Assembly (NCBI RefSeq): GCF_000739595.1
Contig: NZ_BBJP01000001.1
Coordinates: 1 to 64,000, forward strand
Source of the DNA: Halorubrum halophilum
GTDB taxonomy: Archaea; Halobacteriota; Halobacteria; Halobacteriales; Haloferacaceae
Direction of reading: 5' to 3'
Length of the DNA: 64,000 nt
Under the pieces are notes generated by a model. It was not told the origin of the DNA and did not search any database. It worked only from the letters and a program-made list of their open reading frames with translations. Below, one piece after another: positions 7,661 through 16,746 of this stretch (position 1 is the stretch's first letter; every line of letters starts with the position of its first letter). The translations under genes were made by a program, and so were the position numbers.

Positions 7661-7670
7661 CCCCCCCCCC
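7661..7670. repeat. C10 homopolymer tract upstream of the TRAP promoter
   Basis: Ten consecutive cytosines lie just upstream of the TATA-like TTTTATAATAAAA (7678-7690) that serves the TRAP transporter genes. Runs of this length are prone to slippage and could also be an assembly-length error. Confidence 0.6.
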
Positions 7671-7712
7671 ACCACAAGTTTTATAATAAAACATGATACA
7701 CGGTGTTGTGTG

Positions 7713-8843
7713 ATGCAAGACGATAGTGATAGACGGTCTTTCATGCGCAAAGCTGGGGCTGCAAGTGTAACCGCTGGCATGATGTCGATCGCTGGCTGTA
7801 GCTCCCTCGGTGGCGGTGACTCCGATAGTAGTGGAGGCGGGAGTAACTCGGGGTCTGGCAGCGGTGGTCCCGAGATGCCCGAGATGACCGCCACGCTTGG
7901 TCACTCCGGTCCGGAGGATATCACCCAACATCAGCACCGCGCCGCAGTGACGTTCAAGAATCACATCGAATCGGCGTCTGATGGGAACTTCACCATCGAG
8001 ATCTCTCCCGGTGGCGCGCTGGGGAGCCTGCGGGAGATGATCGAGCAGAACCAGTCGGGATCGCTGGAGCTCGTTGGGTCAACCGCGGAGGGACACATCG
8101 CTCCATTCTACCCGAACATCAACGTCTACGCCCTGCCGTACGCGTTCCGGAATGTCGAGGTGGCTAACTACGTCTTCGATAACGAATTTGGTGACACCCT
8201 CTGGGAGGACTTCCGCGACCAGACTGGGCTCCGGATGTTGACGTGGTACGACAATGGTGGATTCCGGTCGTTCGGCGTCTCTGGCGTCGAGATCGAATCT
8301 GTAGAGGACATGGAGGGGCTTGATATTCGGACGATGCAGATCGAGGCCCACCAAGAGCTGGTAAGTCAGTTGGGTGCCAACCCGACTCCGATCGACTGGA
8401 ATGAACTATACCAAGCCATCGAGCAAGGCGTCGTCGCCGGACAAGAGAACTCTATCCCGACGGTGATCTCTGGTGACCTCCACGAGGTGCTCGATTGGAT
8501 CATCCTTGATCGACACGTGTTCACGATGAACTTTATCCACGGTAACGAGGAGTGGTTCCAAGGTCTCCCGCAGTACTACCAGCAGCTAGTCGTCCAAGCA
8601 GGACAGCTGGCTTCGCAGGAGGCACGGAGTATCAACCGCATCCAACGTGAGCGGGGTAGACAGACGGTTGAGGACGCCGGGGTCACGGTCTACGATCCGC
8701 CACAGGACGTCATCGACGACTTCGCGGAGGCGACACAGGAGCCTGTCGGCGAAGTCGTCCGCGACCAGATGGACGACCCTGGTCTGGTCGACGAGATGCA
8801 GGAAGCGATCCAGCAGGCTGAAGAAGATCTCGGGTACCAGTAA
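7713..8843 (+). CDS. TRAP transporter substrate-binding lipoprotein (DctP type)
   Basis: A 376-residue DctP-family binding protein that captures an organic or sugar acid outside the cell for the membrane subunits encoded downstream. It has an arginine signal (DRRSFMRKAG), a lipobox at SIAGC and a Gly/Ser linker (GGGSNSGSGSGG) typical of haloarchaeal surface lipoproteins. The DctP fold follows (ALPYAFRNVEVANYVFD, LRMLTWYDNGGFRSFG, GVVAGQENSIPTV). In TRAP binding proteins an Arg clamps the substrate carboxylate; the likely candidate here is in GFRSF. A GTG codon precedes the ATG, but the ATG at 7713 lies about 25 bases after the TATA box, so a leaderless start there is preferred. The ligand is probably the acid processed by the neighbouring enzymes. 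Confidence 0.9.
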   Translation: MQDDSDRRSFMRKAGAASVTAGMMSIAGCSSLGGGDSDSSGGGSNSGSGSGGPEMPEMTATLGHSGPEDITQHQHRAAVTFKNHIESASDGNFTIEISPGGALGSLREMIEQNQSGSLELVGSTAEGHIAPFYPNINVYALPYAFRNVEVANYVFDNEFGDTLWEDFRDQTGLRMLTWYDNGGFRSFGVSGVEIESVEDMEGLDIRTMQIEAHQELVSQLGANPTPIDWNELYQAIEQGVVAGQENSIPTVISGDLHEVLDWIILDRHVFTMNFIHGNEEWFQGLPQYYQQLVVQAGQLASQEARSINRIQRERGRQTVEDAGVTVYDPPQDVIDDFAEATQEPVGEVVRDQMDDPGLVDEMQEAIQQAEEDLGYQ

Positions 8844-8911
8844 GCGTTCACCACCTGTGTCCGTCCGATGTACAGCGATCCGACCGAACCGGTTCTCTCT
8901 TTCCAGTGACA

Positions 8912-9349
8912 ATGTACGAAATACTACTCCCGATAACGACCGATAGCGCGCGCACGATCCGTCAGATAGCGGCCGTCGAAGACCTTCCACTCCAGCGGGA
9001 CGAGGTCGAAGTGACGCCGTTATACGTCTTCGAAGAGCTCGACTCCGATCTCGGCGGCGTCGTGTCCACGAAGGAGTACAGTGACGTGCCCGAGACGATG
9101 AGTCAAGCCACGGACCGGCTCACCGAACTAGGGTTCGAAATCAACCCGATCATCGCCGAGGGAGATCCCAAAGACCTCATCGTCTCGATAGCTGACGAGC
9201 GGGACGTTGATCACATTCTGGTGACCGGCCACCGTCGCTCGCCCGCCGGAAAGGTGTTGTTCGGGAGCGTGGCCCAGGCGGTTGTGATCAACTCCGAGGT
9301 ACCGGTGACCGTCGTACAGACGGTAGACGGCGACGGTGAGGAACAGTAA
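8912..9349 (+). CDS. Universal stress protein (UspA family), TRAP-associated
   Basis: A 145-residue UspA-fold protein. The C-terminal nucleotide loop GHRRSPAGKVLFGSVAQ follows the G-x2-G-x9-G(S/T) type of ATP-binding Usps reasonably well. It sits between the TRAP binding-protein gene and the membrane subunit genes. A Usp gene in that place is known from other TRAP operons (for example TeaD with TeaABC), where it modulates transport in an ATP-dependent way. The same role here is inference. A GTG six bases earlier is an alternative start. It is probably cotranscribed with its neighbours. Confidence 0.88.
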   Translation: MYEILLPITTDSARTIRQIAAVEDLPLQRDEVEVTPLYVFEELDSDLGGVVSTKEYSDVPETMSQATDRLTELGFEINPIIAEGDPKDLIVSIADERDVDHILVTGHRRSPAGKVLFGSVAQAVVINSEVPVTVVQTVDGDGEEQ

Positions 9350-9476
9350 TGATGTGGAACTACTCGTCCGGCACCGGAAAAATCAACTTCTCCGATTCCC
9401 TTGGCACGGCTGTCATGGCTATCGGAATTACTGTAACTCTTCCCACGCGATCGACCAGCGGAACGGAGGTGAACGG

Positions 9477-10058
9477 ATGGTAACATCTCCATTCGACACG
9501 GACGGACAGTTCCGGACCGTCGCCACTCGGATCGTCGGCATAATGGACGCGGTGGACCAAGCGATCAGGAAACTGTGTCTGGGGCTGTTATCACTCCTTC
9601 TCGCCGTCGTCGTCCTCAACGTCGTGATGCGGTACGTGTTCGATAACTCGCTGGTGTGGGCGAACGAACTGTCACGGTACCTCATGGTCTGGTTCGCCCT
9701 CCTGATGACGGCCGCCCTGATCAACACGGACGACCACCTCAACGTGACCCTCGTCTACGAGAAGTTTACGTTGCGGACTCGGTACTGGATCCAGGTTGTG
9801 ATGATGCTTATGTACGTCGTGATCGGACTAGTCTGGATGACCTTCGGGCTAGACTACACCCTGACGGCGGGATTACAAGCGGAGGCACCTGCCCTCAACT
9901 TTCAACTCATCTGGGTATACGTAGTTATCCCGATAAGTGGGTTGCTCGTGATTGCCTTCTCGCTCACCCGGCTGCTGCGGCTCGTCATTCTCGGCGAGAC
10001 GGGCCAACTTGAGACGCAGTACGCTCCTGCTACGGAAGAGGTGACCAGCAATGATTGA
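9477..10058 (+). CDS. TRAP transporter small membrane subunit (DctQ type)
   Basis: A 193-residue protein with four membrane segments, the size and pattern of DctQ small permease subunits. The conserved DctQ signature is visible around VLNVVMRYVFDNSLVWANELSRY. It pairs with DctM and the DctP-like binding protein to form a sodium-driven importer. An open frame extends upstream to 9336 inside the usp gene. The ATG at 9477 is preferred because GGAGGTGA at 9465-9472 is a strong Shine-Dalgarno sequence. The gene overlaps the downstream dctM-like gene by 8 bases. Confidence 0.88.
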   Translation: MVTSPFDTDGQFRTVATRIVGIMDAVDQAIRKLCLGLLSLLLAVVVLNVVMRYVFDNSLVWANELSRYLMVWFALLMTAALINTDDHLNVTLVYEKFTLRTRYWIQVVMMLMYVVIGLVWMTFGLDYTLTAGLQAEAPALNFQLIWVYVVIPISGLLVIAFSLTRLLRLVILGETGQLETQYAPATEEVTSND

Positions 10059-11334
10059 ACTTCTCCCGGTGCTCTTGTTCCTGTTGTTCCTGATCTTCGT
10101 CCGGATCGACATCGCATTCGCCATCGGGGCTGCCTCGTACCTCTGGTTATTCATCGCTGGCGAGTCGATGACCACAGGAGTCACGCGGGTCTTCAGCGGG
10201 CTCAACTCGTTCGTCCTGCTTGCGATTCCGTTCTTCCTGCTGGCGGGCGAACTGATGAACAACTCCGGCATCACCAATCGGATCGTCAAGTTCGCGAACT
10301 ACACCATCGGGCGGTTCCGGGGCGGGCTGGCGCAAGCGAACGTCCTCGCGAGTCTGTTCTTCGCCGGCATAACCGGTGCGGCAGTTGCCGACGTCGCGGC
10401 GCTTGGGTCCGTGTTTATCCCTGCGATGGACGAGGAGGGGTACGACACCGACTTCAGTTCAGCGATCACGGCGGCATCTTCGATTGTCGGTCCGATCATC
10501 CCGCCAAGTATTATCATCGTTATCTATGGATCGGTGACGAGTACGTCGATCGGTGCGCTGTTCTCCGCTGCGATCATCCCCGGGCTCTTGCTCGGTGGAG
10601 CGCTCATGGTCATCACCGGAATCCTCTCGGTCCAACGAGACTTCCCGAGCCACACACCGGATGTGGAGCGTTCGGAGGTTCCGAGGCTGCTGTTTGACTC
10701 CCTGATCGCACTCACTATGCCCGCGATCATCCTTGGCGGCATCCTCGGCGGAGTGTTCACCCCAACCGAGGCGGCGGCGGTCGCCTGCATCTACGCACTC
10801 CTAATCGGCGGAGTCTTCTACCGGTCGCTCGGCAGTTCAGATATTTATGACTCGCTGTCAATTACCTTGGAGCGGTCGGCGCAATTGTACGCGATCATAG
10901 CCTTCGCAATGATCCTGTCGTGGATGCTCGCGAGGACGGGGATCACCCGAGATCTTGCGGCCGCCCTCGTTCAGATGGGACTGAGTCCCGAGATGTTTAT
11001 GCTATTCGTCGGCGTAATCCTGCTGTTCGTCGGCACTTGGCTCGAGATCGGAGCTGCGGCTATCATTCTCGCACCCCCCCTCGCCACGATTGCGGAGACG
11101 CTCGGCATCCCAGCCTACCAATTCGGGATTATGTTTATCGTGACGCTCAACTTCGGCCTCATCACGCCGCCGCTCGGTATCTGCCTGTTCGCGGCGTCGA
11201 GCGTCTCTGACCGTCCAGTCTGGGAGATCAGCAAGGAAATCGTACCGTTCTACGTCGCTGACATCGCGGTGCTTCTGTCGATTATCTACCTGCCGTCTCT
11301 CACCCTCACTCTCCCGCGTCTGACCGGATTCTGA
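10051..11334 (+). CDS. TRAP transporter large permease (DctM type)
   Basis: A 427-residue, roughly 12-segment membrane protein of the DctM family, the sodium-coupled translocating subunit. Family signatures are visible: IPFFLLAGELMNNSG, LASLFFAGITGAAVADVAALG, SSIVGPIIPPSI, GVFTPTEAAAVACIYA and NFGLITPPLGICLF. It overlaps the preceding DctQ gene, so translation is coupled. T-runs follow the stop (11338-11353) and probably end the transcript. Together with the upstream genes it forms a complete TRAP system of the order P-Usp-Q-M. Confidence 0.92.
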   Translation: MIELLPVLLFLLFLIFVRIDIAFAIGAASYLWLFIAGESMTTGVTRVFSGLNSFVLLAIPFFLLAGELMNNSGITNRIVKFANYTIGRFRGGLAQANVLASLFFAGITGAAVADVAALGSVFIPAMDEEGYDTDFSSAITAASSIVGPIIPPSIIIVIYGSVTSTSIGALFSAAIIPGLLLGGALMVITGILSVQRDFPSHTPDVERSEVPRLLFDSLIALTMPAIILGGILGGVFTPTEAAAVACIYALLIGGVFYRSLGSSDIYDSLSITLERSAQLYAIIAFAMILSWMLARTGITRDLAAALVQMGLSPEMFMLFVGVILLFVGTWLEIGAAAIILAPPLATIAETLGIPAYQFGIMFIVTLNFGLITPPLGICLFAASSVSDRPVWEISKEIVPFYVADIAVLLSIIYLPSLTLTLPRLTGF

Positions 11335-11356
11335 GGCTTTTTCAACCGTTTTTGTT
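11335..11356 (+). terminator. T-rich terminator after the TRAP operon
   Basis: Two T5 runs (11338-11342 and 11349-11353) follow the permease stop codon. Haloarchaeal transcripts commonly end at such T-tracts without a strong hairpin. Confidence 0.5.
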
Positions 11357-11684
11357 TCGTCTCAGGCTTGACATCCCCGCGGTGACAACGCGAGACAGCG
11401 GGCCGGTTCCATGTCCCACTGGCACTTTCTGATGGCTGCCTACAGTCTCGTGCGTCTTGATCCTGATTCGATCGCCTTGGAATCAGTTCGATCGAAGAAA
11501 TAACTCTTTTGAATAAACCAATAACATTATATAAAAGAAGTTGTCTACAGCCTTCTCTTGTGGGCTCGGGGCAACGATATTGGTCGCATCGGTGTCCGCA
11601 TGACCGGGATTGACCATTCTTCATTCACTCAACCGTTAAGGCTAACGTGCAAAACTGAGGTGGTATTTTGATTCGTGGCACCTC
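11357..11684. other. Gene-free low-GC stretch
   Basis: No open frame with a recognisable product is seen. It contains an AT-rich patch at about 11500-11545 and the inverted pair CTGATTC/GGAATCAG (about 11459-11488), whose meaning is unclear. It separates the TRAP operon from the sugar dehydrogenase. Confidence 0.4.
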
Positions 11685-11810
11685 TCAGATAGTGTACTGG
11701 ACGGCAGATCGGGTGGTCTCGGGATCGTAATCGTCGCGCACGAAGTGCTGGACATCCTCGACGCGCAGGGGAAAGACGCGTCCGCGGCGTCCGAGTAGGT
11801 CCGGTGTGAC
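11685..11810 (-). pseudogene. C-terminal relic of an unidentified protein
   Basis: On the minus strand an open stretch ends at the TGA 11685-11687. It reads TPDLLGRRGRVFPL followed by RVEDVQHFVRDDYDPETT and a final RSAVQYTI. The acidic composition is coding-like for a halophile, but no start or N-terminal domain is present upstream, where the sugar dehydrogenase ends at 11829. I do not recognise the family. It is probably the tail of a gene lost during remodelling of the region. Confidence 0.35.
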
Positions 11811-11828
11811 TTCCCTTCGACGGCCGAG

Positions 11829-12917
11829 CTACGACACCGAGACCGTCGCGCCGGTCTCGGCGGCGGCGTAGATCGCTTCGAGGGCCCGCATGTCGACGAG
11901 GGCGTGGTCGCCGTCGGGGTGAATCGGCGCGTCGCGGAGCACGCGGTCGGCGAAGTAGTCGAACTCCTCGGTCATTTCGTCTTTCATCACGTCTCGCCGA
12001 CCGTCGGCGACCTCCAGGCGCCGGTCGTCGCTGTGGAGCGTTAGCGTCCCTTCGGGCTGTCCGAGGAAGGCGGGTTCGAAGACCAGTTCGCCGTCGGTGC
12101 CGACGACGCGGAGGTGGCCCGTGTACGCGGCGTGCTGGCTGGCGGTGCAGGCCGCCTGCGTCCCGTCGTCGAATCGGACCGTGAAGGCGGCGTGTTGGTC
12201 CGGCACGTCGCGGAACGCCTCGTCCGTCGACCGCATCTGGGCGGTCACGCTGACGGGGTCGGCGTTGAGGACGAACCGCGCGGTATTGAGCGGGTAGATG
12301 CCCAGATCCATCACGCTCGCACCGTAGCCGACGAGGTCGGGATCGAGGCGCCACTGGTCGGGATCGCCGGAGACCGTCTCCAGCATCTGCTGGTTCATGC
12401 TCCCGTGCACGCCCACGGGATCGCCGACGGCGCCCTCCGCGATCAGTTCGCGCATCCGGCGGACCTGCGGGTCCGTCTGCATCCGGTAGGCGACCATCAG
12501 CGGGACGTCCTCGGTGGCCTCGACGAGGCGCTCGGCGCGCTCGCGGGTCGACTCCACGGGCTTCTCACAGAGGACGGCCTTCCCGTGTTCGGCGGCGGCC
12601 TCCGCGTACGGCAGGTGGAGCGCGTTCGGCGTACAGACGTAGGCCGCGTCGTACTCGTCGGTCGCTTCTCCGTCGGTGAACTCCTCGTAGGTGAGCGCGG
12701 CCTCGACGGACGGGATCTCCTCGGCGGCCGCGGACGCCTTCTCTCGGGTGCTGCTGACGAGGACGGTCGTCTCGCAGAACTTCGAGTCTTCGACGGCGGG
12801 GATCGCCTGCTCGCGGGTCCACCACCCGAGACTGATCATCGCGATCCGGAGCGTTCCCGACTTCAACTGCTCCCAGTCCCGGTGCCTGACGCTCTCGAGA
12901 TAGTCGGCGGCTGACAT
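11829..12917 (-). CDS. Gfo/Idh/MocA-family sugar dehydrogenase (D-xylose dehydrogenase-like)
   Basis: A 362-residue NAD(P)-dependent oxidoreductase. It has an N-terminal Rossmann domain and then the catalytic motif CEKPVES, in which the Lys is catalytic. The C-terminal alpha/beta domain carries [13 protein letters not shown], matching GG-x-DxGxY-type conserved residues. The N-terminal extension [17 protein letters not shown] and general layout resemble haloarchaeal xylose dehydrogenases, which oxidise the sugar to its lactone as the first step of the oxidative pentose route. It is divergent from the aldehyde dehydrogenase gene, with about 170 bases between them. A glucose-fructose oxidoreductase-like substrate range cannot be excluded. 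Confidence 0.85.
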   Translation of the reverse strand: MSAADYLESVRHRDWEQLKSGTLRIAMISLGWWTREQAIPAVEDSKFCETTVLVSSTREKASAAAEEIPSVEAALTYEEFTDGEATDEYDAAYVCTPNALHLPYAEAAAEHGKAVLCEKPVESTRERAERLVEATEDVPLMVAYRMQTDPQVRRMRELIAEGAVGDPVGVHGSMNQQMLETVSGDPDQWRLDPDLVGYGASVMDLGIYPLNTARFVLNADPVSVTAQMRSTDEAFRDVPDQHAAFTVRFDDGTQAACTASQHAAYTGHLRVVGTDGELVFEPAFLGQPEGTLTLHSDDRRLEVADGRRDVMKDEMTEEFDYFADRVLRDAPIHPDGDHALVDMRALEAIYAAAETGATVSVS

Positions 12918-13085
12918 AGCTCGACGTTCGCGGCTACCCGCAAAAGTGTATTGGACGACGCGGCTCGGCGGTGATGGCGACGCCTCTCGATCCGCGACGG
13001 CTCTCGACTCTTGACGAGCGTCATCGACGCCTCGCGGGTCACTAGAACCGTAAGAATGGTATGGGTCGGTCGCGAACGTCGACGC

Positions 13086-14534
13086 GTGTCAGAGCCCAAC
13101 CAGAACTACGTCGGCGGAGAGTGGGTCTCCTCGGAGACGGGCGAGACCTTCGACGTCGAGAACCCCGCGAATCCCAGTGAGACGGTAGCGAGCTACCAGC
13201 AGTCCAACGAGGCGGACGCCGTCGAGGCAGTCACGGCGGCGGCCGACGCGAGCGAAGAGTGGGCGTCCACGCCCGGTCCGGAGCGCGGTCGGATCCTCCG
13301 GCAGGCGGGGTCGATCCTCGCCGATCGGAAGGACGAGCTCACCGAGATGCTCGTTGAGGAGGAGGGGAAGGCCCGTCCCGAGGCGGCCGGCGAGGTACAG
13401 CGCGCGATAGACATCTTCCACTACTTCGCCGGGAAGGCCTCGGACCTCGGCGGGACGGTGAAGGGATCGAGCAGCCGCGACACGACCCTCTACACGCGCA
13501 AGGAGCCGGTCGGCGTCGCGGCGCTGATCACGCCGTGGAACTACCCCATCGCCATCCCGGCGTGGAAGCTCGCCCCCGCGCTCGCGGCGGGCAACACCGT
13601 GGTCATCAAGCCCGCGAGCGCCGCTCCGGGCGTCGTCCTCGCGGTCACGGAAGCGCTCGACGAGGCCGGGCTCCCGGACGGCGTGCTCAACGTCGTCACC
13701 GGCCCGGGAAGCTCGGTCGGCAACGAGTTCATCACGAACGAGGGGACCGACGCCGTCTCCTTCACGGGCAGCGGACAGGTCGGCGAGATGGTCTACGATC
13801 AGGCCACGGACGCCGGCAAGCGGGTCCAGACCGAGATGGGGGGGAAGAACCCGACGCTGGTGGCCGACTCGGCCGACCCCGCGGAGGCAGCCGAGATAGT
13901 CGCGAGCGGCGGGTTCGGGACGACCGGCCAGTCGTGTACCGCGTGTTCCCGCGCGATCGTCCACGAGGACGTCTACGACGAGTTCGTCGACGAGCTCGTC
14001 GAGCGGGCCGAGGCTATCGACATCGGACCCGGGCTCGACCACGAGATGGGCCCGCAGGTCAGTGCCGACGAGCTCGAGTCTACCTTGGAGTACATCGATA
14101 TCGCCCAGGATGAAGGCACGACGGTCGCGGCGGGCGGCGGCCAGCCGGCCGGCGACGCGGTCGAGACCGGCTACTTTGTCGAGCCGACCGTCCTGACCGA
14201 CGTCGACAACGACGACACGATCGCGTGTGAGGAGGTGTTCGGCCCCGTCGTCGCCGTCATCAAGGTGAGCGACTACGACGAGGGGCTTCACGTCGCCAAC
14301 GACGTCGAGTACGGGCTCTCGGCCAGCGTCGTCACCGACGACCACACCGAGGCCAAGCGCTTCATCGACGAGATCGAGGCCGGCGTCGCGAAGGTCAACG
14401 AGAAGACCACCGGCCTCGAACTCCACGTCCCCTTCGGCGGCTTCAAGCGCTCCTCCTCCGAAACCTGGCGCGAGCAAGGAGATGCCGGCCTCGAGTTCTA
14501 CACCATCGAAAAGACCGTCTACGACAACTACTGA
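13086..14534 (+). CDS. NAD(P)-dependent aldehyde dehydrogenase, 2-oxoglutarate-semialdehyde dehydrogenase-like (XacF type)
   Basis: A 482-residue aldehyde dehydrogenase. Visible are the cofactor and oxyanion motif [10 protein letters not shown], the nucleotide-binding FTGSGQVGE, general base Glu in EMGGKNPT, catalytic Cys in GQSCTACSR and [10 protein letters not shown]. In haloarchaeal pentose degradation an enzyme of this type (XacF) oxidises 2-oxoglutarate semialdehyde to 2-oxoglutarate. The GTG at 13086 ([12 protein letters not shown]) gives the family's usual N-terminus; an ATG at 13056 and a frame from 13011 are alternatives. A broken copy of its last 60 residues lies at 2480-2650. High-GC codon use contrasts with the dehydratase and TRAP genes. 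Confidence 0.85.
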   Translation: MSEPNQNYVGGEWVSSETGETFDVENPANPSETVASYQQSNEADAVEAVTAAADASEEWASTPGPERGRILRQAGSILADRKDELTEMLVEEEGKARPEAAGEVQRAIDIFHYFAGKASDLGGTVKGSSSRDTTLYTRKEPVGVAALITPWNYPIAIPAWKLAPALAAGNTVVIKPASAAPGVVLAVTEALDEAGLPDGVLNVVTGPGSSVGNEFITNEGTDAVSFTGSGQVGEMVYDQATDAGKRVQTEMGGKNPTLVADSADPAEAAEIVASGGFGTTGQSCTACSRAIVHEDVYDEFVDELVERAEAIDIGPGLDHEMGPQVSADELESTLEYIDIAQDEGTTVAAGGGQPAGDAVETGYFVEPTVLTDVDNDDTIACEEVFGPVVAVIKVSDYDEGLHVANDVEYGLSASVVTDDHTEAKRFIDEIEAGVAKVNEKTTGLELHVPFGGFKRSSSETWREQGDAGLEFYTIEKTVYDNY

Positions 14535-14953
14535 GGCGGTCGTCCGTTCCCTCTGTCCCGCGGGCATCGTCGCGCAATTAACCGGCCTCGTCTGTCCCAC
14601 TGACGGCCGGTCCGACTTCCGTCCCGGAGGGGAGTTTTATCGAGCTCGCGGAGAAGTACGCTGCGACCACCGAGACACCACGGAACGGCGGCGGTCCCCG
14701 ACCGGGAACGCGATGTTCGGCGACATCACCCAACAACTCATCCTCAAGTTCTTCGGATTCGTCACCGTTCGCACGAGCTAACCGGAACGAGCCGTCGAGA
14801 GACTCTCTATCCGGAAGTTGGCCCGCGGTGAGCCGTCGATGCAACTGTACCAACTCGACGGGTGTCGTCTGAGAAGCGTGCCGGTCGTTCAGCGTGACAG
14901 AAAATGCGTTCAAGTTGATAGGTAGTGGCTGGTGGTACTCGACTGTACAGGCA
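14535..14953. other. Gene-free stretch
   Basis: About 420 bases after the aldehyde dehydrogenase hold no convincing gene. A 22-codon frame from ATG 14713 to TAA 14779-14781 reads FGDITQQLILKFFGFVTVRTS and is preceded by TTTTAT at 14635-14640. It is too short and unlike anything I know, so I do not call it. The end of the stretch decays into the dehydrogenase relic. Confidence 0.4.
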
Positions 14954-15025
14954 GTCGTCACGGGTGAAATGCTGTACGCCGACGGCGGCTGGCAGGCATA
15001 CGGCTGGGGCGCGGGCGATCAGTAA
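14954..15025 (+). pseudogene. C-terminal relic of a short-chain dehydrogenase/reductase
   Basis: The last 23 codons read VVTGEMLYADGGWQAYGWGA and end GDQ-stop. This is the familiar SDR ending in which TGE-x-LYxDGGW-x-A closes the fold. Upstream sequence is degenerate and no start is present. Haloarchaeal sugar clusters often carry SDR sugar dehydrogenases, so this is probably a lost pathway gene. Confidence 0.65.
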
Positions 15026-15065
15026 CGCTCCCAGTCACGTCGGCGTTCCGTGTGGCATGATAGTC

Positions 15066-15082
15066 GTTCTGAGAACCAGAAC
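15066..15082. promoter_or_regulatory. IclR-type operator GTTCTG-N5-CAGAAC (orphan site)
   Basis: A perfect 6-5-6 palindrome lies 41 bases after the SDR relic and 162 bases beyond the 3' end of the IclR regulator gene. The same pattern recurs at 15222-15238 and at the regulator's own promoter. No gene start is close, so it looks like an operator left behind by a deleted gene. Confidence 0.6.
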
Positions 15083-15221
15083 GAAAATGCGATGAACTAC
15101 CGATATACGTTACAAATCTACGACTGTAATTGATTTGGGAAAAATCGATCCATATCGGCCGAATAACGGGCTTTACGTGACAATACTCCTCGTATCGATG
15201 CTCCCATCTCGCCCGAAAGGC

Positions 15222-15238
15222 ATTCTGAATATCAGAAC
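15222..15238. promoter_or_regulatory. IclR-type operator ATTCTG-N5-CAGAAC (orphan site)
   Basis: Second copy of the 17-base palindrome, with one mismatch in the left arm, five bases beyond the regulator's stop codon. It has no adjacent start codon on either strand. Confidence 0.55.
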
Positions 15239-15243
15239 CAATA

Positions 15244-15999
15244 TCAGTAGTTGATGTTCAGCTCGACGACGTTGGCCGCGCTGAGCACGCGTTCGGGGAG
15301 TCTGCCGTGGAGGTCGTCGTCGCTGACGCGGCTGGCCGGCGCCGACACGCTGATCGCGCCCAACACCTCGTCCGAGGAGTCCTTGACCGGGGCCGCGATA
15401 CAGCGCAGTCCTTCGAGCCGCTCCCCGTCGTCGATCGCGTACCCGCGGTCGCGGACGCCCTCCAGCGCCTCGAACAGCTCTTCGCGAGAGCCGACGCTTC
15501 GGGGGGTCTTCCGTTCCAGTCCGCGCCGCTCGATGATCTCCTCGACGCGGGACTCGGGCAGGTGTGCGAGGATGGCCTTCCCGAGCGCGGTGGTGTGGAG
15601 GTACGTCCTGAGCCCGGCGTACGTGTCGAGGTCGACGGCCTCCTCGCCCTTCGACCGCATCAGGTACACGCCCATACCCTGCTCCTCGACGAGGAGGTTC
15701 GCGAGCTCGCCGGTCTCGTTCGCGAGCGACTTCACCTCCGGCTCGGCCACCTGATAGAACTCCATCGACTTCCGGGTGGAGCCGCCGACCTCGAGGAACT
15801 TCAGCCCGAGCTGGTACTCGTCGCCGGTCTTCAGCACGTACCCGTGCTTCTGGAGGGTCGTGAGGTGGTTGTGAACCGCGCTCTTCCCCATCTCTAGCCC
15901 ATTCGCCAGCTCCGTTACCCCACACGGCCCGCGGTCCATCAGCTCCTCGACCAGCGCGAGGGTCTTCTCGGTGGTTCGCACCGGGTGTTTGGCGTCCAT
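15244..15999 (-). CDS. IclR-family transcriptional regulator (XacR-like)
   Basis: A 251-residue regulator with an N-terminal winged helix-turn-helix ([28 protein letters not shown]) and a C-terminal IclR effector domain (GRxxPLH-like region [16 protein letters not shown], then [21 protein letters not shown]). In Haloferax an IclR protein, XacR, controls the pentose genes; the neighbouring sugar and aldehyde dehydrogenases suggest the same job here. Its TATA-like ACTTATC at 16026-16032 (read on the minus strand) is directly abutted by an operator palindrome at 16033-16049, so autoregulation is likely. Confidence 0.88.
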   Translation of the reverse strand: MDAKHPVRTTEKTLALVEELMDRGPCGVTELANGLEMGKSAVHNHLTTLQKHGYVLKTGDEYQLGLKFLEVGGSTRKSMEFYQVAEPEVKSLANETGELANLLVEEQGMGVYLMRSKGEEAVDLDTYAGLRTYLHTTALGKAILAHLPESRVEEIIERRGLERKTPRSVGSREELFEALEGVRDRGYAIDDGERLEGLRCIAAPVKDSSDEVLGAISVSAPASRVSDDDLHGRLPERVLSAANVVELNINY

Positions 16000-16032
16000 A
16001 CTGATTGATCAAGACAGACACCGGTGATAAGT

Positions 16033-16049
16033 GTTCTGGATAATAGAAC
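16033..16049. promoter_or_regulatory. IclR-type operator at the regulator's own promoter
   Basis: GTTCTG-GATAA-TAGAAC matches the palindromes at 15066 and 15222 except for one base. It adjoins the TATA element of the IclR gene, where binding would contact or block the pre-initiation complex. Confidence 0.6.
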
Positions 16050-16104
16050 AGAATCGGGGACCGAGCCGTCACGCTCGCGGAGAACAACGGAGCGATCGGC
16101 CGGG

Positions 16105-16746
16105 TCACGTGACCAGATCGACCGGATCACCCGGCTCCCGATCGTGGTCGCACAACCAGCCGACGAACGCCTCGAACAGCGCGGGCGAGTTCGCGGCATC
16201 GTGAAACAGCACGATTTCGGGGTCGTCCGTCGCGAACGGACCGACGGCAGCCTCGAACCGGTCCCGAAGTTCGGTGACCGAGTCGGTCGTCCAGTCCTCG
16301 ACACTGCATGTCCACGGCCAGTGGTGGAGTGTCTCCCCGTCAGTCCCAACTTCGACGATCCGGTTCGGCCCCGCGAACCCGCGCTCGCGCAGGGTTCGCT
16401 CGAACCGGGCGGCGCGTTCGCCGCCGGTGTCGCCGTACGGGAACCGGAAGAGCTTGGCGGGGCGCGTCGCTCCGACTCGGTCGTAGGCCGCCTCGATGCG
16501 GCGCTCCGTGCGCTCGATCTCGCGGACGAATTCTGCCTCGGACAGCTCGGACGCGCGGGGGTGCGACCACGTGTGGTTGCCGAGGTGGACGCCCTCCCGC
16601 ACGGCTCGCGTCGCGTACTCGGGGTGGCAGTCGAGACGGCTCCCCTCACAGAAGAGGAGCGCCGGCACGTCGCGGGCCGCGAGCGCGTCGAGCTTCTCGT
16701 CGAGGGTCGACGAGGGGGCGTCGTCGACGGTGAGATAACAGGTCAT
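16105..16746 (-). CDS. Polysaccharide deacetylase (NodB domain)
   Basis: A 213-residue single-domain NodB-fold protein. The metal site is visible as TVDDAPS (catalytic and metal Asp) with the HLGNHTWSHP His-x3-His pair. FRFPYG and a late LFHDA supply the remaining conserved residues. Members remove acetyl groups from N-acetylated sugars. No signal peptide is seen, so a cytoplasmic substrate is likely, possibly a nucleotide- or lipid-linked sugar in glycosylation. It is a single gene with no obvious partner. Confidence 0.8.
   Translation of the reverse strand: MTCYLTVDDAPSSTLDEKLDALAARDVPALLFCEGSRLDCHPEYATRAVREGVHLGNHTWSHPRASELSEAEFVREIERTERRIEAAYDRVGATRPAKLFRFPYGDTGGERAARFERTLRERGFAGPNRIVEVGTDGETLHHWPWTCSVEDWTTDSVTELRDRFEAAVGPFATDDPEIVLFHDAANSPALFEAFVGWLCDHDREPGDPVDLVT

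Noticed and set aside
11459-11488. CTGATTC/GGAATCAG inverted pair downstream of the TRAP operon as an operator
   Set aside because: Single occurrence, long spacer, and no gene start nearby; could be chance.
14713-14781. 22-codon frame after the aldehyde dehydrogenase gene with a TTTTAT upstream
   Set aside because: Too short, no motif, and the surrounding sequence is decaying; not supported as a gene.
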